From positions 930,001-994,000 of the forward strand of contig OZ244736.1 in assembly GCA_965219405.1 (NCBI GenBank): a DNA stretch of 64,000 nucleotides, given 5' to 3'. The translations under genes were made by a program, and so were the position numbers. Under the pieces are notes generated by a model that had not been told where the DNA came from, searched no databases, and worked only from the letters and a program-made list of their open reading frames with translations. Position 1 is the stretch's first letter; each line of letters begins with the position of its first letter. The stretch comes from VXMO01 sp965219405. GTDB taxonomy: Bacteria; Chloroflexota; Dehalococcoidia; UBA6926. Of the stretch, positions 1 to 7,800 are shown one piece after another.

Positions 1-199
1 CGGAGCAGTGCGACGTGAATCTTCAGGTTGTTCCGGGGCGCGCGTTGCGAGCAATGAAGACGCGCGCAGCCGCAATAGTGTTCGCGTGCAACTGATATTC
101 ACCACAGCCGCCCCCTGCGGGGCAGTTTGGGTGGAGATGCGCTCCGGCGTGACGGCGAGACGCAGAAGACTCACAGCCCGCCGCTCTTTCTAGCGCAGA
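1..199. other. Left-edge stretch without a supported gene
   Basis: No convincing coding region is visible. The only open frame here has no recognisable protein features. A short GC-rich dyad (GCCCC, loop, GGGGC) near 112-124 is followed on the plus strand by a weak T stretch and could be the terminator of a plus-strand gene lying left of the window, but this is weak. Confidence 0.3.
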
Positions 200-1108
200 T
201 CATGAGCCCCTTTCGCGCTCTTCTCGCGCTTTGGCGGAGCGAGGGCCGAACGGCTCAGGCTGGAACGGCTCGTCGCGCTTGCGGATGAATGCGCGGAGGC
301 CGCCTTCCTGACGCGCTTCTTCAAGCGGTCGGGTGTATTCCTCGCGCTTGGAGACGATTACGGCGGCGGCCAACTCAGAGTTGAGACGCATCACGTTATG
401 GAGGCCCATTGTTTCGAGGCCGCGCATGGCAACGGCAAGGTTGATCTTCACCGTCTCCGGGCTGACGAGCGCCAGTCGTTCAACCAGCTGGAACGCCTCT
501 TCGAGCGCGTCGTCCTTTGTTGGGACAACTTTGTTGACGATGCCGATGCGGAGCGCCTCTTGCGCGTCAATGTGGTCGCCGGTGAGGGCGTACCTTAGGC
601 CGTTCTTGTAGCCGGCGTGGTGAATCCAGATGTAGTTGTCGTCCGAGATCATGCGGACCTCAACCTGGCCAAAGACGGCGTCCTCCGCCGCGATGGTGAT
701 GTGTGAGGTCAGGGCGTACCAGGAGCCTCCGCCCATGCACCAGCCGCTGACGACGGCGATGATCGGCGTGTCGATCTCATCAATAACGCGGGCGATGCGC
801 CCATGTTCCTTCTTCCAGAAGCGCGTGCGCCAGCGGTCAATCTCCGCGGCAATGTTGGAGCCCTCCGGCAGGCCGTACGGCCAGACATAGTCCGCGCCTC
901 CGCCCGCAATGTCGAACCCTGCGGAGAAGGCCTGCCCCGCGCCTGTGAGCACGATGGCGCGCACTTCAGGATCGGCGTCGGCGGCGTCGAGGGCGTGGTG
1001 AAGCTCGATATCCAGTTCATCCGAGATGGCGTTCATCACCTCAGGACGATTCAGCGTGATAAGCACGCCGTTACGCTGCTTCTCATAGAGCAGATTCTGG
1101 TAGTCCAT
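200..1108 (-). CDS. Enoyl-CoA hydratase/isomerase (crotonase) family protein
   Basis: A crotonase-fold protein of 302 residues. The first oxyanion-hole segment is seen at about 57-66 (GQAFSAGFD) and the second at about 121-130 (SGWCMGGGSW), both typical of enzymes that stabilise a thioester enolate during hydration, isomerisation or C-C cleavage of acyl-CoAs. The central loop is longer than in short-chain hydratases, with an insert around 70-105, and the C-terminus is charged. The substrate cannot be read from sequence. The start is supported by a purine-rich GGAAGG just upstream of the ATG. It is probably a single-gene unit; the next minus-strand gene upstream is the toxin-antitoxin pair. 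Family confidence is high, specific reaction low. Confidence 0.88.
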   Translation of the reverse strand: MDYQNLLYEKQRNGVLITLNRPEVMNAISDELDIELHHALDAADADPEVRAIVLTGAGQAFSAGFDIAGGGADYVWPYGLPEGSNIAAEIDRWRTRFWKKEHGRIARVIDEIDTPIIAVVSGWCMGGGSWYALTSHITIAAEDAVFGQVEVRMISDDNYIWIHHAGYKNGLRYALTGDHIDAQEALRIGIVNKVVPTKDDALEEAFQLVERLALVSPETVKINLAVAMRGLETMGLHNVMRLNSELAAAVIVSKREEYTRPLEEARQEGGLRAFIRKRDEPFQPEPFGPRSAKAREERERGS

Positions 1109-1219
1109 ATCGCCCTTCCCCCGAATCTCTACCCAGTCTGAACGCTATACCGGTGACGGTGACAGTGTACCTGATTGGGCGGGTCAACCGCGATGGTGAG
1201 CCAGGGAAGACTAATTCGG

Positions 1220-1629
1220 TCAGGATAGTTCGGCGATAGCGTCTTCTGGACTGACCGCCCTAATGGGGGAGTTCCTGAAATGGTTCAAGTTTCTGGTCAC
1301 GATGAGGCGAGCGTCGGCCGCCATCGCTGCAGCCACCTGCAACGCGTCCTCAAATCGTCCACCATCGGAAGGCGCAGAGCCCTCAACAGATCCGCGTTAG
1401 ACGTGGGGACCACTGTGACGAGATTGGCGAGATCCTCAATGAATGACAGGATGTCAGGGCCGTCAGGGTCTGGTCTTGCTGCATAATGCAAATTGGAAAT
1501 CGTGTGCCACGCAACACAAGCAGGTTCGACTCTTGCATTTATGAGATCAAGGAACCTTGTGGATGCCTCGCTGAAGGGCTCACGGTCATCGACTACATCA
1601 ACGAGGATGTTCGTGTCGATGAGGATCAA
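1220..1629 (-). pseudogene. PIN-domain (VapC-like) toxin with a one-base frameshift
   Basis: A PIN-domain ribonuclease gene, toxin partner of the gene just upstream. It probably starts at a TTG overlapping the antitoxin stop, giving MILIDTNILVDVV with the first PIN Asp at residue 5. The frame runs normally to about 1351, then breaks: the uninterrupted frame carries a meaningless Arg/Trp-rich tail, while the next frame restores a classic PIN C-terminus (EDALQVAAAMAADARLIVTR, then a PIN-like end) to a TGA at 1220-1222. Adding one base at the T run (plus-strand AAA at 1352-1354) gives a protein of about 136 residues, the usual family length. Either the toxin is inactivated or the assembly has lost one base of a homopolymer. 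Confidence 0.75.
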
Positions 1630-1856
1630 TGCGCGTGCTTCTTGACCAGATACTCGTAGCGCCGGTCGCCCGTCTTCTCGGCCAACTTGAACTTGCCGCG
1701 CCATTTGGTGCCGAATGGCACGTCTTCACGCTCCACCGTTGTATCCCGTAGAGTCTGCTCAATCAGAGCCGACAGTGAGACGCCCTTTGACTTCGCATAC
1801 CGCTTGGCAACGGGAACCAATTCCGAATCAACCGTTATCGTTAGCTTCTGTTTCAC
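1626..1856 (-). CDS. Antitoxin of a VapBC-type pair (DUF6364-like)
   Basis: A 76-residue protein with an N-terminal ribbon-helix-helix-like start (KLTITVDSELVPVAKRYAKS, then GVSLSALIEQ) and a basic C-terminal tail (KWRGKFKLAEKTGDRRYEYL) of the sort that threads into the toxin active site. Proteins of this kind bind DNA as dimers, repress their own operon and neutralise a PIN RNase. The stop codon overlaps the likely TTG start of the toxin, the translational coupling typical of such modules. The antitoxin frame is intact although the toxin is broken. The RHH assignment rests on the pattern of the first 45 residues. Confidence 0.7.
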   Translation of the reverse strand: MKQKLTITVDSELVPVAKRYAKSKGVSLSALIEQTLRDTTVEREDVPFGTKWRGKFKLAEKTGDRRYEYLVKKHAH

Positions 1857-1986
1857 GTCTGTTCCTTAAGCGAACAACTCATATACGTACTGATATCGAT
1901 AGTGTACGTATTCCGTTTGGCGGGTGTAAGGGTCGATGGCAAGGCGCCCGCTCTCACAAGCCCTCCTCGTCCCTCTCACCCACATT

Positions 1987-2034
1987 GCCCCAGCGGGCGA
2001 CGCCCAGGCGCCAGAGAACGACCATGTTGGTCAG
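1987..2034. repeat. 48-bp direct repeat, distal copy
   Basis: This 48-bp stretch matches 3350-3397 at 47 of 48 positions in the same orientation. Read on the minus strand it encodes LTNMVVLWRLGVARWG, the C-terminal residues of the phosphotransferase gene at 3326-3943, and here continues in frame to a stop as an orphan tail. It sits immediately after the protease stop codon, as if the protease gene had been inserted into the 3' end of the phosphotransferase gene with duplication of that end. Confidence 0.85.
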
Positions 2035-3326
2035 ATTCTGAAGATTAATATGGTCCAATTTGCCCAGGATGGTAGTGTGACATCAACAGTCACCCGACTC
2101 TCGTGCAACGCGGACAAATACAAAACCTCCGATAATAACCAACGCTCTTCAGTTTGCCACGTCGCTATTGAACCGACCCTTCCAAAGACCGTCTCAGTAG
2201 GTGTGCGCGGACCATCCGATGGGCGGAGGTAACGACTGATTTCTACGGAAAATGGTGACGAAACGCATCCTATCCGGTTCCTTGGTGATGTGCATGGCGT
2301 TCTGTTTTCTAGTTCGATGCGGACTTGTATCGACCAGCGGCCTGGCTCGAGAATCGCGCGACGTCCGTCCACCAATTCATCACGCGTGAAGGATGTGCGC
2401 GGAATGCGTTGTGGGCTCCGACCAGCGACCGCCGCTTCAATTTCATCTACGAAGTAACGCATGTCGACAGCCAGTGTGATTCCGGAGACATAGGGATTGA
2501 GAGTAGCCCCGCCTGTGATGATGCCGACCAACTCCTGCGTGGATGTCAGGAACACACCACCCCCCGAAGATCCCTTGGCTTCCGATACAGAAGCAGAGAG
2601 CCATCCAACACGAGCGACCTGAATGGCTCCCCTTAGCGCTCCACCGTCCACTCCACCTGAATATCCGAATGACTGCACGCTGCTGAACGATGGCAGCTCA
2701 ATATGCCGGCCTACAACCTCCGCAGGCTCAATGCCCTCACATGTGCATCCGCTCAACTTTGCGAGCGCGAGATCATACTCCTCTTGCTTGTAAAGCAATT
2801 CGTACCGCACCCCCACATCATCCTCAAAGATTGTTCCGCCGATGGTCATAGAACTTTCACTGGACAGAGCCTCCATCACATGGAGCGCGGTGGCAATCGC
2901 CAAAGTATCGCGATCTTTGTTGATTACAACCGCACTGCCTAGGACTTGACCATCCTCCAGTATTTGAATGACCGACCGTCTGTAGTGCTCTACTTCCGGA
3001 GTGGGTGTTGAGGTGGGCACAGGGGTGGCTGTTGCAGCAGGCACAGGTGCAGGTGCGGTAGTAGTAGGGCTATCAACAGGAATAGCAGTGTGGGTAGGAA
3101 TCGGCGTAGCTGTGGATGTGGGGGTCGGCGTGAGTGACGCGGTTGGCGCTGGGAGAGTAGTGGCGCTGGGCTGCGGAGTTGGGACTGGTGTATTGGTAGG
3201 TTGCTCTGGAGCAGGAGTCGCAGTGACAATTACGGTGATGACCTCCGGCTCGGTTTCAGAGCAGGCTATTACCACTAGCGATAGGATTGCAATCAAGGCA
3301 ATGATGGCTTGTAAGGGTGCTTTCAT
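2031..3326 (-). CDS. Secreted trypsin-like serine protease lipoprotein
   Basis: A 431-residue exported protein. Residues 1-22 form a lipoprotein signal peptide with lipobox VIAC (Cys22). Residues 30-110 are a Thr/Pro/Ala-rich low-complexity stalk that would hold the catalytic domain off the membrane. The domain at about 115-310 has the trypsin-like triad: His149 (TALHV), Asp185 (EEYDLALAKL) and Ser254 in KGSSGGG. The last 120 residues are unrecognised and contain a possible Cys pair (TPCTSPRNRIGC). The ATG overlaps the stop of the upstream phosphotransferase gene, so it is co-transcribed, but its position between two copies of that gene's tail suggests recent insertion. The physiological substrate is unknown; stress or quality-control proteolysis outside the cell is a guess. 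Confidence 0.85.
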   Translation of the reverse strand: MKAPLQAIIALIAILSLVVIACSETEPEVITVIVTATPAPEQPTNTPVPTPQPSATTLPAPTASLTPTPTSTATPIPTHTAIPVDSPTTTAPAPVPAATATPVPTSTPTPEVEHYRRSVIQILEDGQVLGSAVVINKDRDTLAIATALHVMEALSSESSMTIGGTIFEDDVGVRYELLYKQEEYDLALAKLSGCTCEGIEPAEVVGRHIELPSFSSVQSFGYSGGVDGGALRGAIQVARVGWLSASVSEAKGSSGGGVFLTSTQELVGIITGGATLNPYVSGITLAVDMRYFVDEIEAAVAGRSPQRIPRTSFTRDELVDGRRAILEPGRWSIQVRIELENRTPCTSPRNRIGCVSSPFSVEISRYLRPSDGPRTPTETVFGRVGSIATWQTEERWLLSEVLYLSALHESRVTVDVTLPSWANWTILIFRI

Positions 3327-3943
3327 TAGTTGTTATCCTCTCCCACGCTGCCCCAGCGGGCGACGCCCAAGCGCCAGAGAACGACCATGTTGGTCAGGAT
3401 GCCGATGACGGCTAGCGTCGCCACGCCCTGACCGATGATTGCGCCGATCATGATGACGAACAGCCGCAGATCGCGTGAGGCCATCGCCCCGGGCAGACCC
3501 TCAAAAGGCTGTCCGAACGTTGCCTCAGCCCGTGCGCGGCTGTAGCTGATCATCAGGGAACCGATGATGGCGACGCCGGCGAGGAGAGTCACTGTCGTTT
3601 GATCGGCTCCGGCCTGGAATTTGAATGCCCAATAGCCGAGCCCGGCGAGGATGACGGCGTCCGCGTATCTGTCCAGCAGGGCATCGAAGAACCCGCCGAA
3701 ACGACTCGCCATATTCTTGGCGCGCGCAAGGTCGCCGTCAACGCCGTCCACAATGGATGATGCCTGGACAAGAACACCCGCCCAGATGTTGTGGTCGTAG
3801 TAGAAGAGCGCCGCCGCGCCCACAGCCATCAGAAACGCAATGGTTGAGACCTGGTTGGGCGTGACAGGCGTATGGGCGAGTATCTGCGCCATGGGGCGCG
3901 AGAAGCGTCGATTCAGGTACCGGGAGACGAATCCTTCGTGCAT
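3326..3943 (-). CDS. CDP-alcohol phosphatidyltransferase family protein (DIPP-synthase-like)
   Basis: A 205-residue integral membrane enzyme. The full CDP-alcohol phosphotransferase signature is present: Asp66, Asp69-Gly70, Ala73-Arg74, Gly83, Asp87 and Asp91 within DGVDGDLAR...FGGFFDALLDRYAD. Several hydrophobic segments follow. These enzymes swap the CMP of a CDP-activated alcohol for another alcohol, using two metal ions held by the four aspartates. The cytidylyltransferase-like gene lies 9 bp upstream, a split version of the fused inositol-phosphate cytidylyltransferase/DIPP-synthase of archaea and some bacteria; the N-terminal TPVTPNQVS and the SRDLRLF segment also resemble that branch. 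The product could be an inositol phosphodiester solute or lipid head group. The C-terminal 16 codons are duplicated downstream. Confidence 0.82.
   Translation of the reverse strand: MHEGFVSRYLNRRFSRPMAQILAHTPVTPNQVSTIAFLMAVGAAALFYYDHNIWAGVLVQASSIVDGVDGDLARAKNMASRFGGFFDALLDRYADAVILAGLGYWAFKFQAGADQTTVTLLAGVAIIGSLMISYSRARAEATFGQPFEGLPGAMASRDLRLFVIMIGAIIGQGVATLAVIGILTNMVVLWRLGVARWGSVGEDNN
3350..3397. repeat. 48-bp direct repeat, proximal copy
   Basis: This is the copy lying inside the 3' end of the phosphotransferase gene; it matches 1987-2034 with one mismatch. The 1.3 kb between the copies is almost exactly the protease gene, so the pair marks the borders of an inserted or tandemly duplicated segment. 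Confidence 0.85.
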
Positions 3944-3952
3944 GCGTCGGTG

Positions 3953-4681
3953 CTACGTGACGTACCCAAGCGCCTCGCGCGCCAGCTTCAGGTCCTCCCA
4001 CGTGTCCACGTCGAACCAGAACGCCCCGTCCACGTCGTGGGCATGCAGATTGTTTCCGGAAAGAATCATGTGCGTCACAGCCTGGCTCAACTCGTCGTGA
4101 GTACTATCCTCCGCGAGTCTGTCCTCAATGGCCTCAAAGATTGAGGGGGTGAACCGGAACACACCGCAATCAATGCCGTTCCAATACTGCAGATTCTTGC
4201 CGATGGCCACGATGTGACCGGTGTCATCCACGCTCACGCGCGTCCCCTCCTCGACGTCTCGATCCGATGGGTTGAAGTCCACGGCCAGCACGTTCAGATC
4301 CCGTGAGGCGCGGTTGATTCCGTTGACTACCCCGATGATGATATCGGGCGACGGCATGTGATCCGCCATTGACAGGATGAATGGGCCTGTCCCGACGGCC
4401 TCCCTCGCCGCGAGTACTGAAACGGCGTTTCCTCGATGGTGCTCCGTGTTCATCACATACGTGATGTTGACGCCGCGTGTTGAGCCGTCTCCAAGCACGT
4501 CCTGCAGCGCCTGGCCCTCATGGCCGATGACGATGCAGATGTCCGTTATGCCGGCCTGTTGAATCCCGTCCAGTGTGTAGTCGATCACCGTCTGCCCGTT
4601 GACGGGCAGGAGCGCCTTATGGCGGACCCCGTATTGGCTAAAGCGAGAGCCATGTCCCGCTGCCAAAATGACAGCCTTCAT
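3953..4681 (-). CDS. Sugar/inositol-phosphate nucleotidyltransferase (NTP_transferase family)
   Basis: A 242-residue cytoplasmic nucleotidyltransferase. The N-terminal signature LAAGHGSR (6-13) with a downstream Lys22 is the nucleotide-binding loop, and Asp107 in LSMADHM is the metal-binding Asp before the catalytic site. The fold is that of MobA/LicC/IPCT-type enzymes that couple CTP or another NTP to a sugar phosphate, inositol 1-phosphate or phosphocholine. Placed 9 bp before the CDP-alcohol phosphotransferase, it most likely makes that enzyme's CDP-activated donor. Which alcohol phosphate is used cannot be settled from sequence; inositol 1-phosphate is favoured by the DIPPS-like partner. 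It is the first gene of a three-gene unit ending with the protease. Confidence 0.8.
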   Translation of the reverse strand: MKAVILAAGHGSRFSQYGVRHKALLPVNGQTVIDYTLDGIQQAGITDICIVIGHEGQALQDVLGDGSTRGVNITYVMNTEHHRGNAVSVLAAREAVGTGPFILSMADHMPSPDIIIGVVNGINRASRDLNVLAVDFNPSDRDVEEGTRVSVDDTGHIVAIGKNLQYWNGIDCGVFRFTPSIFEAIEDRLAEDSTHDELSQAVTHMILSGNNLHAHDVDGAFWFDVDTWEDLKLAREALGYVT

Positions 4682-4868
4682 GCGAGTCTCCTTTGTGAGG
4701 CGGCGCGGCTCTAATCCCCACTCGAACTCATCGCCGCCAAGAATCGTCGGCTAACGCCGGATGGGGTAGTCTATCACGTAATGACCAGCAAAATGCAATT
4801 TCTCGATCTTGCCGTCGCCACCGGGAAGGGAGACCTAAGGGACAAGCCGGTGTGACGGCTGTTTCCCC

Positions 4869-7800
4869 TTAATGCGCCGTTACGAGTGCGGCGCCCTCAA
4901 CCTTCTTGAGTACCTCGGCGAGTGAAAGATTCTTGTCGCGCAGCTGCGCCGGCAGCGCCTTCCAGAACATCGCGCGGTACCTGGGCCAGTCAGCCAGGAT
5001 TTCTGCGGAGCGCTTGCTGCCTGTCGTTTCGGCATGGCGCTCAATGAGCTCCAGCACGTGCCGCTCGTCGTCATCGTCTTCAAGCCTGTCCAAGACCAGC
5101 AGCTCCTGGTTGTAAAGCGACGGAAACTCGCCCGTTTCGTCCAGAACGAACGCCGCGCCACCGGACATGCCGGCTCCGAAATTGCGTCCCACTGTTCCGA
5201 GCACAACCACGATGCCGCTGGTCATGTACTCGCAGCCGTGATCCCCGACTCCCTCCACAACGGCCTGCGTGCCGCTGTTGCGCACTGCGAACCGCTCTCC
5301 CGCCCGTCCGGCAACAAAGAAGAATCCCCCTGTTCCGCCATAGATACAGGTGTTGCCGATGATGGAGTTCTTGTGCGACTCAAAGCTCGCATCGGCAGGC
5401 GGCCTGATGACGAGTTCGCCACCCGCCATGCCCTTGCCGACGTAATCATTCGCTTCGCCCGTCAGCGTCATCCGGACACCCTCATTCAGGAACGCGCCGA
5501 AGCTCTGTCCAGCGGAACCGGTGAATGACAAGTCGATCGTGCCGGGGGGCAGTCCCTTGACGCCATAACGGTGCGCGATGGCTCCCGAGATGCGCGCGCC
5601 GACCGTGCGTTGTGCGTTCCTGATGTCATAGGACAGCGAGACGGGAGTCCTGCTCTCAATTGCGCCGGTGATCTCCGACAGAATGCGGTCGTCCAGCTTC
5701 TCGTCGTTCGGCCTGTCGTTGCGGTCTTGCTCATTGCTGACCGGGCGCTGGAATGTGGGGTCGGCCGGGGCAATCAGCTTGAGGGCGTCTACGAATCTGG
5801 CGCGCTCGAATTCTTCAATGTCCGGGCGCAGCTTCAGGAACTCCGGGTGGCCGATGATCTCATTCAGCGAGCGCACCCCGATGCTTGCCAGGATCTCCCG
5901 GACCTCCGTTGCGACGAAGGTGAAGTAATTCACGACTGTCTCGACGGAGCCGTTGAACTTGGCGATCAAGTCGTCTCGTTGCGTGGCCACCCCGACGGGG
6001 CAGCTGTTCAGGTGACACTGACGCGCCATCTCACAGCCCAACGCAAGCAGGGCAACCGTGCCAAATCCGACTTCATCTGCGCCGAGCATCGTCGCGATGA
6101 CGACATCGCGCCCGGTGCGAATTCCGCCGTCCGTGCGCAGCTTGACGCGGCCGCGCAGGTCGTTCATCACGAGCACTTGCTGCGCCTCGGTCAGGCCGAG
6201 TTCCCACGGGGTGCCGGCATTCTTGATGGATGACAGTGGACTCGCGCCCGTGCCGCCCTCATGACCGGAGATGTGAATCTTGTCCGCGTAGGCCTTGGCG
6301 ACGCCGGCGGCGATGGTTCCGACACCCGCCTCCGCGACCAGCTTGACGCTAACCTTGGCACGCGGATTGACTGTTTTTAGATCGTAGATCAACTGTGCCA
6401 GGTCCTCGATGGAGTAGATGTCGTGATGCGGCGGCGGTGAGATCAGCGTGATGCCGGGCTGCGTATGCCGGATGTAGGCGATGTACTCAATGACCTTGTG
6501 GCCCGGCAGTTGTCCACCCTCGCCCGGCTTCGAGCCTTGCGCCATCTTGATCTCGAGCTCTTCGGCCATCGCGAGATACTCCGGTGTAACGCCGAAACGA
6601 CCGGACGCGACCTGCTTGATCTTGGAGTTGGCATTGTAGCCGCGTGTAAGGCCACGGAACCGCCGCGGGTCTTCGCCACCCTCACCCGTGTCCGCCGCGC
6701 CGCCGATGTGGTTCATGGCCATCGCGAGCGTCTCGTGCGCGGGGGGGCTCAACGCGCCAAGCGACATAGCGCCCGTCACAAAGTGTTTCCAGATGTCCTC
6801 GATCGGCTCGACCTCGTCGACGGGGATTGGCTCACGCGTCTTGTTGAACGTCAGCACGTCTCGCAGCGAGGAGACTGGCCGATTGTTCAGCGCGTCACGG
6901 TAGGGCACATAGTCCTCGTAGTCGCCGGACCGGACGGCCTTGTGCAGCGTCCGCACGACGATGGGGTTATTGGCGTGGAACTCACCGCTCTTGCGGTAGC
7001 GGATGAATCCGTGATCTTCGAGCTTGGACTTCGGCGTCAGTTCCGTGTTGAAGGCCCGCTCATGCCGGGCGAGGACGTCCGCTGCCAACTCGCGGAATCC
7101 CAGTCCGCCCACCTGCGACGGCGTGCCCGCAAAACACTTCTGAATAATATCGTCACTCAGGCCGATAGCCTCGAATATCTGGGCGCCATGGTAGGAGGTG
7201 ACCGTGGAGATGCCAATCTTGGACATGATCTTCAGCACGCCCTTGTTGGCAGACGCCTGGTACTTGGCGAGCGTGTAGTCCTCGTCCTCTTCCTCACTGA
7301 ACTCCCCGCGTTCGAAGAGTTCACGCAGGCTCTCCCAGATGAGGTAGGGATTGACGGCGCTCGCGCCGTAACCGATGAGCGCCGCGAAGTGGTGTACCTC
7401 TCTCGCCTCGCCGGTGTCACACACAAGGCTCGCCTTCATGCGCTTGCCGCGTCGGATGAGATTATGGTGGACTGCTCCGAGGGCCAGCATCATCGGGATG
7501 GGCGCGTGGCGCTCGTCAACGGGCCTGTCAGACAGAACGATAATTGAGTGTCCCGCGTCCACCGCAGAGACCGCCTGCTCGCACAGATCATCAATCGCCC
7601 GTTCCAGAGCGTCCGGACCATCCTCAGCGGTGAAGACCGCCGGCAGCGTGACGGATGAAAGACGTGGTGAATCAACACTTCGGATGGCATCAAGCTCGTG
7701 GTCGCGGATGACGGCACCGGGGACGGCGAGCAGGTGTGCCGCCTCTTCCCGCTCCCGCAACATGCTGTCGCGGGGCCCGAGGTAGGTTTCCGCGGACATG

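Noticed and set aside
4780..4868. Possible terminator after gltB
   Set aside because: Only a five-base stem (AGCCG/CGGCT) without a clear T tract; too weak to list as a feature.
6465..7547. 360-codon plus-strand open frame opposite gltB
   Set aside because: An antisense shadow of the glutamate synthase gene with no family motif.
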